Positions 1-12,400 of a stretch of DNA of 64,000 bases are shown here, in pieces. This DNA is from Closterium sp. NIES-65 (lineage: Eukaryota; Streptophyta; Zygnematophyceae; Desmidiales; Closteriaceae): positions 568,001 to 632,000 of the forward strand of contig CANXME010000298.1 in the NCBI GenBank assembly GCA_948144175.1. The letters are read 5' to 3'. A program made the translations under genes and the position numbers. The notes below the pieces were generated by a model. The model saw only the letters and a program-made list of their open reading frames with translations. It made no database searches and was not told the DNA's origin. Numbering within the stretch: the stretch's first letter is position 1; each line of letters starts with the position of its first letter.

Positions 1-173
1 CCTTTGCGCGGCAGGCAGGACGCAGGGTGGTCTCGAATTCTCGAAAGACATGTATTGAGACTCCAAAGAACCAGGCTACAAAGGCTTAAGGATCACCAAT
101 TGCTTATGCATTAATATCTGCCCATGCCCAATGAAATCCCTCCCATACTATTCCTTCCCCTCGCTCCCTCTCC

Positions 174-350
174 CAGGGTCAGGCCCTGCATGCAGCAGGC
201 GGGTTGCAGGAAGCAGGGTGCACAGGGGAGGGGGGCACCAAGCACCTTGCCTGTCCCTCCCCCCCTTGGTGCCTCTCCCACGGCCAGGCCCTGCATGCAG
301 CAGGCAGGGTGCAGGAAGCAGTGGAAGCTAACGAACGGGCTGTCGCCCTC
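174..350 (+). repeat. Partial copies of SRFR1 exon 1 (5' part with acceptor)
   Basis: Two fragments resembling the start of exon 415-680, each preceded by a C/T-rich stretch, lie upstream: one after the AG near 176 and one near 281. Both repeat GCCCTGCATGCAGCAGG and then diverge. They are truncated exon copies. Confidence 0.7.
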
Positions 351-414
351 CTCTCATCCCATCCTTTTCCATCCCCCATCCTTGCCTGCCCCTCCCCCTC
401 ACTCCCTCTCCCAG

Positions 415-3400
415 GGCCAGGCCCTGCATGCAGCAGGCAGGGTGCAGGAGGCAGTGGAAGCCAACGAACGCGCCGCCGTCCTCCTCTCATCCCAGAACCT
501 CACGAGTCCTGCCACGTCAGCAGCAGCCACGTCAGCAGAAGACTCATCAGCAGCCGCCAGCTCAGCGGAGTGGGTGACGGTGTCAGCGGCGTGGGGGATG
601 GTGGGGCTGTCTTACCATTGGCTGCCGGATGCGGACAAGGCTGAGAGGGCGTTCCGATTGGCTGTTGAGGCGGACCCCCGGTGAGTGACTGAGAGGGGGG
701 AGTAGTCTATTTTTGAGTCGGGAGTAGTAGTCTATTTTTGAGTTGATAAAGAATAGGGAGTAGTAGCAGGAACAGGTTCAGTCAGATCGGAAAGAGCAGC
801 ACGGGATTAGCGCCACACCACAGTGAGATGAGATGAGAGATATCCACACCACACAACTGGGCCTGGGAAGAGCACAGTGACCAAAAGCACAGTGACACCA
901 AAAGCACAGTGACACCAAAAGCACAGTGACACCAAAAGCACAGTGACACCAAAAGCACAGTGACACCAAAAGCACAGTGACACCAAAAGCACAGTGACAC
1001 CAAAAGCACAGTGACACCAAAAGCACAGTGACACCAAAAGCACAGTGACACCAAAAGCACAGTGACACCAAAAGCACAGTGACACCAAAAGCACAGTGAC
1101 ACCAAAAGCACAGTGACACCAAAAGCACAGTGACACCAAAAGCACAGTGACACCAAAAGCACAGTGACACCAAAAGCACAGTGACACCAAAAGCACAGTG
1201 ACATCAAAAGAACAGTGACACCAGAAGCACAGTGACACCAAAAGCACAGTGACTGGGCAATGCTCTGCGGCGGGATGGGATGGGAGGGGCTTTATTTGTC
1301 ATGTTCCGATGTTTTACCATTGGCTGCTGGATGCTGACAAGGCTGAGCGAGCGTTCCGATTGGCTGTTGAGGCGGACCCCCGGCGAGTGAGGCAGGGAAG
1401 AGCACTGTGCTTTTGGTTCCGCCTCAATAGGAACCCACGCTGTTGGTCCCTAGATGGAGTCTCTCCTCCTCCTCTCCCTGACCCCCACCCTCTCCCGTCT
1501 TCACCACACATCTCCTCCCCTCCTCGCTCTCTTCTCACCCCTCTCCCTTTTTGCTGCAGCCCAGGAACCCCACCAGCACAGGCCATGTGCGCTCGGGCAC
1601 TAAGGCCTCTTTCTTGTTTACTCCTCTTCGCCCCCCCCAGCAATGTTGCTATACCACTTGGGATACAAGGATCCGAGGAATCTCTTTCCTGGTTACACCA
1701 TGCTGCCCCGGGCTGCCTCGGGCACTAAGTCCTCTTGTTTACTCCTCTTCGCCCCCACAAATGTTGCTATACCACCAGTCTCCTCTCCTTCTCTCCCTGA
1801 TCCCCGCCCTCTACTGTCTTCATCACACGTCTGCTCTCCTTCTCGTCCTCTCCCCACCCCTCCCCCACTTGGCTCCAGCGCAGGAACCCCAAGGCCTACC
1901 AGGGCTGGGCAATGCACCGACAGATGACAGGGGACTTGAAAAGTAAGGCAGTGCGGCTACAGGCACCCCAAGGATAAACCACAAGGCCTCTCCTCTCTGC
2001 TCCTCGCCCTTTGCTCCAGCGCAGGAACCCCAAGGCCTACCAGGGTTGGGCAATGCACCGACAGATGACAGGGGATTTGAAGTAAGTGCGAGGTGTAAGT
2101 GCTTGGGGCAGCTGGGAGGGAGAGTGAGAGTGGCGTGAGAGAAGCAGGGAGAGTTTGGAGTGAGTGACGGAGCTGGAGAAAAAGAGAGTTAGTAGCGCAG
2201 GAACCCCAAGGCTTACCAGCACTGGGGAATGCACCGACAGGCAGGCAACAGGGGAGTGCGAGCTCAAAGTGCCTAGGGGAGCTGGGAGTGGGAGTGGGGG
2301 ATAATAGAACGTGCTGGAGTGGGGGATAATGGAACGAGGTGACTTTTGAGTCGACTCAAAAGTCACCTCGTAGACTTGAAGTGAGTGTGAGCTCAAAGTG
2401 CCTAGGGGAGCTGGGAGGGAGTGGGGGATGATGGAACGTGCTGGAGTGAGGGAAAGAGTCGGAGTAAAACGGAGCTGGAACCAGACACCCCAAGGCTTAC
2501 AAGCACTGGGCAATGCACTGACAGATGACAGTGGGACTTGAAGTGACTTTTGAGTCGACTCAAAAGATGACAGGGGGACTTGAAGTGACTTTTGAGTCGA
2601 CTCAAAAGATGACAGGGGGACTTGAAGTGACTTTTGAGTCGACTCAAAAGATGACAGGGGGACTTGAAGTGACTTTTGAGTCGACTCAAAAGATGACAGG
2701 GGGACTTGAAGTGACTTTTGAGTCGACTCAAAAGATGACAGGGGGACTTGAAGTGACTTTTGAGTCGACTCAAAAGATGACAGGGGGACTTGAAGTGACT
2801 TTTGAGTCGACTCAAAAGATGACAGGGGGACTTGAAGTGACTTTTGAGTCGACTCAAACGATGACAGGGGGACTTGAAGTGACTTTTGAGTCGACTCAAA
2901 AGATGACAGGGGGACTTGAAGTGAGTGCGAGCTGAGGGAAGGACACACAGAATCAGAAGCACTTCCTGTATTCGTTCTACTCGACTTATTGCAGGCACTA
3001 CCCAACCCAACCCATCCCCTTTCTCCTTCTTTCACCTTTCAATGGCCACGCTCCCTTTCGTTTCTCCCCCCAGTACCACACAGAGGCGTCAGTCATTCCC
3101 TCCCCACCTAGTGGGTCTCCCTCGCCCCTGTTGAGGAGTGGGTCTCCCTCGCCCCTGTTGAGGAGTGGGTCTCCCTCGCCCCTGTTGAGGAGTGGGTCTC
3201 CCTCGCCCCTGTTGAGGAGTGGGTCTCCCTCGCCCCTGTTGAGGAGTGGGTCTCCCTCGCCCCTGTTGAGGAGTGGGTCTCCCTCGCCCCTGTTGAGGAG
3301 TGGGTCTCCCTCGCCCCTGTTGAGGAGTGGGTCTCCCTCGCCCCTGTTGAGGAGTGGGTCTCCCTCGCCCCTGTTGAGGAGTGGGTCTCCCTCGCCCCTG

Positions 3401-6400
3401 TTGAGGAGTGGGTCTCCCTCGCCCCTGTTGAGGAGTGGGTCTCCCTCGCCCCTGTTGAGGAGTGGGTCTCCCTCGCCCCTGTTGAGGAGTGGGTCTCCCT
3501 CGCCCCTGTTGAGGAGTGGGTCTCCCTCGCCCCTGTTGAGGAGTGGGTCTCCCTCGCCCCTGTTGAGGAGTGGGTCTCCCTCGCCCCTGTTGAGGAGTGG
3601 GTCTCCCTCGCCCCTGTTGAGGAGTGGGTCTCCCTCGCCCCTGTTGAGGAGTGGGTCTCCCTCGCCCCTGTTGAGGAGTGGGTCTCCCTCGCCCCTGTTG
3701 AGGAGTGGGTCTCCCTCGCCCCTGTTGAGGAGTGGGTCTCCCTCGCCCCTGTTGAGGAGTGGGTCTCCCTCGCCCCTGTTGAGGAGTGGGTCTCCCTCGC
3801 CCCTGTTGAGGAGTGGGTCTCCCTCGCCCCTGTTGAGGAGTGGGTCTCCCTCGCCCCTGTTGAGGAGTGGGTCTCCCTCGCCCCTGTTGAGGAGTGGGTC
3901 TCCCTCGCCCCTGTTGAGGAGTGGGTCTCCCTCGCCCCTGTTGAGGAGTGGGTCTCCCTCGCCCCTGTTGAGGAGTGGGTCTCCCTCGCCCCTGTTGAGG
4001 AGTGGGTCTCCCTCGCCCCTGTTGAGGAGTGGGTCTCCCTCGCCCCTGTTGAGGAGTGGGTCTCCCTCGCCCCTGTTGAGGAGTGGGTCTCCCTCGCCCC
4101 TGTTGAGGAGTGGGTCTCCCTCGCCCCTGTTGAGGAGTGGGTCTCCCTCGCCCCTGTTGAGGAGTGGGTCTCCCTCGCCCCTGTTGAGGAGTGGGTCTCC
4201 CTCGCCCCTGTTGAGGAGTGGGTCTCCCTCGCCCCTGTTGAGGAGTGGGTCTCCCTCGCCCCTGTTGAGGAGTGGGTCTCCCTCGCCCCTGTTGAGGAGT
4301 GGGTCTCCCTCGCCCCTGTTGAGGAGTGGGTCTCCCTCGCCCCCTGTCCTTGCTTTCCTTTCCCCGCATGCCCACGTGCTCGCTCTCTATCCACAGGCGG
4401 CATTTCCATCCCCATGCCACATCTCTCCACTTGTCGCTTTCAACCTCGCCCACGCCAGGGTCGCCGTTCCTCTCCTCGCCTCGCCAACTCCTTAGTCGCG
4501 TGTATGAAGAAGTGTTTTGAGACGTCTCAAAACACTTGTCGCTTTCAACCTTGCCCATGCCAGGGTCGGCTGTAGAACCACTGGGCGTACAAGAAAGACC
4601 CAAGAAACCTCTTCCCTGGATATGCCATGCTGACCCCTGCTGCCGCCTTTGCTCCTCGCTGCCCGCCTCGCCGTTCCTCTCCTCTCCTCGCCAACTCCTT
4701 CCTCGCTTGGCACATTTCTCCACCCCAGGCTGGTTCCGAGAATTCTCAGAATCAACTTGCAACGAGAACGCCAACTCAGAATTCTCCCTCCGCTCATCTC
4801 TCCACGCTCACCCGCTCTCCCACTCCCCCTTCACCCTCCAAACACCAGGGGCACCATTCCTCTCCTCACCAAGTGGGTCTCCCTCGCCCCTGTTGAGGAG
4901 TGGGCCTCCCTCGCCCCTGTTGAGGAGTGGGTCTCCCTCGCCCCTGTTGAGGAGTGGGTCTCCCTCGCCCCTGTTGAGGAGTGGATCTCCCTCGCCCCTG
5001 TTGAGGAGTGGGCCTCCCTCGCCCCTGTTGAGGAGTGGGTCTCCCTCGCCCCTGTTGAGGAGTGGGTCTCCCTTGCCCCTGTTGAGGAGTGGATCTCCCT
5101 TGCCCCTGTTGAGGAGTGGGTCTCCCTCGCTCCTGTTGAGGAGTGGGCCTCCCTCGCCCCTGTTGAGGAGTGGGTCTCCCTCGCCCCTCTCGCCTTCCTC
5201 TCTTTCCCCTCCCCTCCCCACGTCCTTGCTCTTCCCACACGCTTCTCATCGACCTTTTCACCCTCCAAACACCCGGGGCACCATTTTTTTCTCCTCACCA
5301 AGTGGTTCTTCCTTGCCCTTCGCACTCCCAAGGGCCAATTGTTTCCTCTCCTTTCCCTTTCCTCGCCAAATGTTCACCCTATCCCACGCCAGAGGCACCA
5401 TCCCTCTCCTCACCAAGTGCTTCTCCCTCGCCCTTCGCACTCCCAACCCCAAGGGCTGCTTTCTCCGACGACGCCAGATGCACCAACCGTCTTCTTTGAT
5501 ATCACATATCCCACGCCCCCTTTCAATTCACCCACACCCGCACCGGAGGCGCCATCCCTCTCCTCGTCAAGTGGTTCTCCCTTGCTCCTCGCACCTTCAA
5601 GGCTCATTCGTCTTCCTCTCCTTCCATCCCCTCGTGCCCTTCTGCTTGCTCTCCCCTCCCCACACGCCTTCCCTTCACCCTCCCTCCTCCCCCACGCCAG
5701 AGGCACCATCCCTCTCCTCACCAAGTGGGTCTCCCTCGCCCCTCTTGCCGCAACCCCAAGGTTCACTCGTCTTCCTCTCCTTCCCAACCCTTCCTCTTCT
5801 CCCCTCCCCCACACCAGAGGCACCATCCCTCTCCTCACCAAGTGGGTCTCTCTCGCCCCGCGCACCCCCAAGGACCATCTCACCCTGGGCTGTTGTCGGC
5901 AGGCCCTGGGGCACATGGCACACGCGGTTAGTGCAGCACTGCGCACGGGTTCAGTGGTGGAGCTTGTGTGGGGCTTATTTATTGGCTTTCAGGGTTCAGG
6001 GTTTAGGGTCCCAGGCCCCCCCGCGCACCCCCAAGGACCACCTCACCCTGGGCTGCTGTCGGCAGGCCCTGGGGCACATGCGGTGAGCGCAGCACTAGCT
6101 AGGGTTTGGGGTTATCACAACACTTGCCCCTCACACCCCCCGCGCACCCCCAAGGCCCATCTCACCCTGGGCTGTTTTCGGTAGGCCCTGGGACACATGC
6201 ACATGCGGTAAGTGCAGCACCGCGCACAGGTCATGCATGGGGGTAGAAGTGAGGTTTAGGTTTGAAGGTACCAATCGCCCCTCACACCTCCAAGCACCAC
6301 CTTGTTAGTGTTAGTCTTCAATCTCACACTTTGTACTTTGTATTTTCTATATCCTAGAGAAGTGTAGTTTGCACATTCTGTTTGGTTGGGTGTACACCTA

Positions 6401-9400
6401 TGCCCGTTCAACTATGCCCGTTCAACTATGCCTGTTCAACTATGCCCGTTCAACTATGCCCGTTCCACTATGCCCGTTCCACTATGCCCGTTCAACTATG
6501 CCCGTTCCACTATGCCCGTTCAACTATGCCCGTTCAACTATGCCCGTTCCACTATGCCCGTTCAACTATGCCCGTTCCACTATGCCCGTTCAACTATGCC
6601 CGTTCAACTATGCCCGTTCAACTATGCCCGTTCCACTATGCCCATTCAACTATGCCCATTCCACTATGCCCATTCCACTATGCCCATTCAACTATGCCCA
6701 TTCCACTATGCCCATTCAACTATGCCCATTCAACTATGCCCATTCAACTATGCCCATTCAACTATGCCCATTCAACTATGCCCATTCAACTATGTCCATT
6801 CAACTATGCCCTTTCAACCATGCCCATTCAACCATGCCCATTCAACCATGCCCATTCACCCATGCCCATTCAACTATGCCCATTCAACTATGCCCATTCA
6901 ACTATGCCCATTCAACTATGCCCATTCAACTATGCCCATTCAACTATGCCCATTCAACTATGCCCATTCAACTATGCCCATTCAACTATGCCCATTCAAC
7001 TATGTCCATTCAACTATGCCCTTTCAACCATGCCCATTCAACCATGCCCATTCAACCATGCCCATTCAACCATGCCCATTCAACTATGCCCATTCAACTA
7101 TGCCCATTCAACTATGCCCATTCAACTATGCCCATTCAACTATGCCCATTCAACTATGCCCATTCAACTATGCCCATTCAACTATGCCCATTCAACTATG
7201 CCCATTCACCCATGCCCATTCACCCATGCTTAATCCCACATACCCACACCCACATACCCATATGCACACATGTCCCTTCACATATGCCCCTGCACTCATG
7301 CCCATCACCATCATCCATCACCACCCTCCACCGCACACCACCGTGCAGGTATCTGCCTTCACTCGCATCATTGATGCCCCATCCGACCCTGAAGATGCTC
7401 CCTTCCTCTTCCACGCCTTCTACCAGGTAAGCTGCGGTGGGGAGTGGTAGATGCTGTATAGGGTTACCACCATGTATCACCACCCACCGTATTGGTGGCT
7501 TCCAACCCAACCGACCCTCAAGATGCGCCCATCCTCTCCCACGCCTTCTAACCCATCCAACCCTCAGAATGCTCCCATTCTTTTCCACGCCTTCTACCAG
7601 GTAAGCTGCGGTGGGGAGTGGTAGATGCCTTGTAGGGAGCTACCCTGGGTGGCTTCTGTAGATAGATAGCTTTTCAGGTGATCTGCATGGCACCCCATTC
7701 GACCCTCAAGATGCGCCCATCCTCTGCCACGCCTTCTACCAGGTAGGCTTCAGGAGTGCTGTGTGCTTTTGAGACGTCTCAAAAAAACCACGCCTTCCAC
7801 CAGGTAAGCTTGGGGAGTGCTGTGTGCTTTCCAGGAAATCATCAGGTGGTTGCCTCGGATTACCAGGTGGCTTCCAGGAAATTACTAAGAGTTCATAATC
7901 AGGTGACTGTCAGGTGACTGTCAGGTGACTTTCAGGTGACTTTCAGGTGACTATTTCTTGACCTATTAGGTGAGTGAGTTGTACGAGAAGGAATATGAAG
8001 GTGGTTTGCCGCTTCTGAGCACCCGTACTTCCTGTGCGTCTACGTCCCTTCCCACTCTTTCCCTTCTCTCTGCTCTTTCAACCTTTCTCTTCCATTCCAG
8101 TCCACTACTTTTGTCTCAGCGTGATGTCAAGTTCCTAGATGTCTCAAATCTTTATGTCCTTCTCTCCGTTTCCCTTCCCGTTTCTCCTATCTTTTCACAT
8201 CCCTCGCTGGTGTGAGATTGCCATATTCACGGCAATGCTTCCCACCTAGTTCATTAGGTCCAATCCCCATGTCCCTCTCTCCGTTTCCCTTCCCTTGTCG
8301 CCTCTCTTTTCACATCCCTCGCAGCGTGAGATCGCCACATTAACGGCAAAGCATCTCGAGAGCTCCTTCAGCGACTACTCCATTGAAGGCGCCTTCAGCA
8401 CCAAGTTCCTGGTGAGGGCGTCCTGAGGGGGAGATGGTGCGAGTATGCAGACAGTGAGGGCGTGCAGACAGTGAGGGCATGCAGACAGTGAGGGCATGCA
8501 GACAGTGAGGGCATGCAGACAGTGAGGGCATGCAGACAGTGAGGGCATGCAGACAGTGAGGGCATGCAGACAGTGAGGGCATGCAGACAGTGAGGGTATG
8601 CAGACAGTGAGGGTATGCAGACAGTGAGGGCATGCAGACAGTGAGGGCATGCAGACAGTGAGGGCATGCAGACAGTGAGGGCATGCAGACAGTGAGGGCA
8701 TGCAGACAGTGAGGGCATGCAGACAGTGAGGGCATGCAGACAGTGAGGGCATGCAGACAGTGAGGGCATGCAGACAGTGAGGGCATGCAGACAGTGAGGG
8801 CATGCAGACTTTTAGCGATCCTCGAGAGTTCCTTCAGCGACTACTCCATTGAAGGCGCCTTGAGCACCAAGTTCCTGGTGAGGGCGTCCTGAGGGGAGAG
8901 GGCTTGGAGGTAGGATGGGATTCCCATTTTCACAAACACATCTCCACACCTCTCTCCTTCAGCTACTTCTCCATTGAAGACTTCTTTCAGCACTAAGCTT
9001 CCTGGTGAGGGCACGTAACGGGCATGGGGAAGGGAGGGAGGTGGTGAGAAAGTGACAACTCCAAGGGCCCAGCTTGAGACAACATGCTGCCGTTTTAGCG
9101 CTACTAACGTCCCTTGTTTTCTCATGTGGTTGAATAAACATCCGTTGTAGTCTAGTCGGTTAGGATACTCGGCTCTCACCCGAGAGACCCGGGTTCAAGT
9201 CCCGGCAACGGAAAACCTTTTGTCAATTTCTTGAGGAACCAAATTGGTGTAGGGGCAGATGAAACTCAATCATGGTAAGTGGCTGAGCAACGATAGCTTT
9301 TCTTTCATTATTTCTCTTAGGTATTGCTATGCGTTTCCCCCTGTGCCGTTGCTCCAGCTCTCAAATCCATTGCTTCAGAACCACTGGACTCGACTTCAAA

Positions 9401-12400
9401 TCGGCCCACAAGGAGGGCCCAAGGAACCTCTTCTTCTACACCGTTTTTTTGCAGCTTGTTTTTGAGAAATTTCACAAGCAACCTTGAAATTTATGAAAAG
9501 CAGCTGTGAGGATTCTCAGAAACAAACTTGAGAATTTTAAGAAATAACCTCGCTAAGGAACAACCTTCAGAATTGTAAGATGCAGCCTGCAATCAATCAA
9601 AAGGAGGACCCGAGAAACCCTCTTCCACACCATCTCATGTTGTCTTGTTATGCTGCTTCTCTTGCTTGCTCCTTTTCGTACCCCTCACCCTTCCTGTCCC
9701 CTGCCCTTTTCACCCCATTCCCACAACCCCTTCAGAACCACTACGCGTTCAAGAAGGACCCAAGTAGCATCTTCCCTGGCTGTGCCTTGCTGCCCCCTGC
9801 TGCCCTCAATTGTTCACTTTTTGTCTTCATACCCTTCCTGTCCTATCCCCTCAAACTTCAGAACCACTGGGCGTACAAGAAGGATCCGACAAACCTCTTT
9901 CCCGGCTATGCCATGCTGCCCCCTGCTGCTTCTCTTGCTCCCCTGCCTTTCCGCTTACCCGTCCTGTCTCCTCCTGCCCCTACATGTCCCCTGCCGCCCA
10001 TCTCACCCAACCCTCTTTTAGAACCAGTGGGCGTACAAGAAGGATCCAAAAACACTTGCTCTGAGCTATGCCATGCACCTGTCCCTAGCTGTGACTCTTG
10101 TTTCCGTTCATCTCCCAGCAGCCGTCTGTTCCCTGTTGACCCATCTATCCGCACCCCCTTCAGAACCACTGGGTGTACAAGAAGGATCCGAAAAACCTCT
10201 TTCCCGGCTATGCCATGCTGCCCCAGGCTGCCGCCTACCTCCTTACCCTTATTGTCCCCTTTGTGCCCCATACGCCTCCACCCCATCCCCTTCAGAACCA
10301 CTGGGCATACAAGAAGGATCCGAGTCTTTCCCGGCTATGCCATGCGGTTCCCTGTCTCTAGCCTCCTTCCCCTTACCCCTTCTAGTCCCTTTCACCCCAT
10401 CTCCTCACCCTTCCCATTTCTTGCCTATCTCGCCGTTTCTTCCACCCCCTTCAGAACCACTGGGCATACAAGAAGGATCCGAGAAACCTCTTTCCCGGTT
10501 ACACCATGCTGCCCCAGGCTGCCGCGTTTGCTCCCGGCCGCCCGCCTCGACGGGCGGCAGAGGAGGACGAGAGGGAGAGGGCGAGGGTGGTTTGGACGGC
10601 TGATTTGATTGGTGGGCGCGTGCAGTACAGCAGTGCTGGCAACGTTGTGAACAGGCGAGCGGTGAGCGAGGGGTGCTGGATAGCAGAGAAGGGGTGAGAT
10701 GGAGGATGAGAAGGGGAGAACGCCTGGTTTTGGGGCGGCGGACCTGATTGGTGGGCGCGTGCAGTACAGCAGCATTGGCAACGTCATGAACAGGCGAGCG
10801 GTGAGCAATGGTTGTGGGAGAAGAGGGATTGAGGGTTTGCCTTGCTGCAGTTGACTGGGTGTTTGAGTTCGGGGGCATGCAGTACAGCGGTGCTGGCAAT
10901 GTCGTCAATGGGAGAGCAGCAGTAAGCGATGGTGGTTGGGGGACTGATGCAAGAGAAAGGAAGCTCTGAGACTTGTAATCGATTGGGGGACGAGAGGGGG
11001 AGGGTGGTTGGGGGGGTCGACTTGGTGTTTTGGGAGTGCAGTACAGCCGAGCTGGCTTGCAACCTTTTTGAGATGCCTTAAAAACCGTCTCAGTTCAGCT
11101 GAACCGGCCAGCTGAAATCGCCAGCCAGCGCGGGTTTTGGTGAGTGCAGTGCAGCCGAGCTGGCTTGCAACCAACCGTCTTTAGACGCCTAAAAAACCAT
11201 CTCAGTTCACGCGGGTTTTGGTGAGTGTAGTGCAGCCGAGCTGGCTTGCAACCTTCTGAGCAGTCAAAACTGTTTTGGAGGCAATTATATGGGCGCCTCA
11301 TGTTTTTTAGCTTTCATTTCTTAGGCGCCAGCAATATTGCCTAAACGATTGAGGCGCTGCCGAAATCGCTTCGGTGTGTGCAATCAGCACGCGTTTCCAG
11401 TCACTCCTGCGCAACTCTCTTCACTCCTCGTCACCTCTCATCAGCTGACGTTTAACCCCCGCACCCCTCTCATCCCGTCGGTTTTCCTAACTGGCAGCAC
11501 CTCACCTTCAGGCAGCGGGCCTGGCAGCGCTGAAATTGAGACGACTTTTGAGGCGCCTTAAAAAAGCACCACCAGGCAGGCAGCGGGCCTGTCAGCGCTG
11601 AATGAAATTGATGCAATCAGCACTCCTGTGCAACTCCCGTTACTCCTTGTCACATCTCTATTTTCTGCTGTTTACCCCTCTTTCCCTTTTCACTTGCTAA
11701 CTGGCAGCAGAGGGCAACACAGAAATTGATGCAATTAGCACGAGTCGTCCACTCCTATGGAGCTCTCCTCACTCCGTCCGTATCACCGCTCTTCACTCCC
11801 GTGTGTTCCTCACTCCTTATCACCGCTCTTCACCCCCGTGTGTTCCTCACTCCTTATCACCGCTCTTCAACCCCGTCATTGTTTCACCCAACCGCAGCAC
11901 TGACAGGGCAGCGGGCATGGAAGCGCTGGCAGTCATGCAATCAGCACGCGTCCATTCACTCCTATGCAAATCCTTTTACTCCTCGTCACCGCTCTTCACC
12001 TACCGTCATCCCCCGTTCACCCTGTTGTTTCCCAAATGGCAGCACAGGGCAGCGGGCATGGCAGCCCTAGAAGTCATGCAATCAGCACGTGCCACGTGGC
12101 GGTGGTGGGCCAAGAGAAAGCACAAGCATGGACTGACGGAGGGGAGGAGAGCTGCAGATCCAAGGAAAAATGAAGAGGAGGAGGAAGATGAGGAGGAGGA
12201 TGAGGAGGAGGAGGAGGATGATGAGGAGGAGGAGGAGGAGGGGGTGGGGATGGTTGTGGATGGGTGGAGAGGGGTGTTTGACATTGGTGCGAGGTGGAGG
12301 CAGCTGGTGGACCCATGCGAGCCTGTCTTGTGGATGGAGAGGGTCAGGTGAGGTGCAGTGCGGTTTGGGGGGAGACGAGTTGTGGTTGTGGTTCCCTGGT

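Noticed and set aside
1884-1942. Exon 2 of SRFR1 at 1884-1942 in place of 2025-2081
   Set aside because: Its donor would leave a phase that does not fit exon 3; kept only as a possible alternative.
2334-2371. Palindromes as cloning-linker or adapter remnants (they contain SalI, NarI, AatII or EcoRI sites)
   Set aside because: They occur in diverged, decayed and amplified forms, with symmetry extending into unique flanking sequence, and in coding exons of both duplicated genes.
3089-4774. Very long open frames on both strands (over 450 codons)
   Set aside because: They are translations of a 27-bp minisatellite with no stop in any frame, lying in an intron of a gene supported by homology.
6369-7450. 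Open frames of about 350 codons ([14 protein letters not shown] type)
   Set aside because: A 14-bp minisatellite; only the exon 7349-7426 at its edge has homology.
12149-12284. Minus-strand serine-rich open frame opposite SRFR1 exon 7
   Set aside because: It is the shadow of the acidic GAG/GAT codon run on the coding strand.
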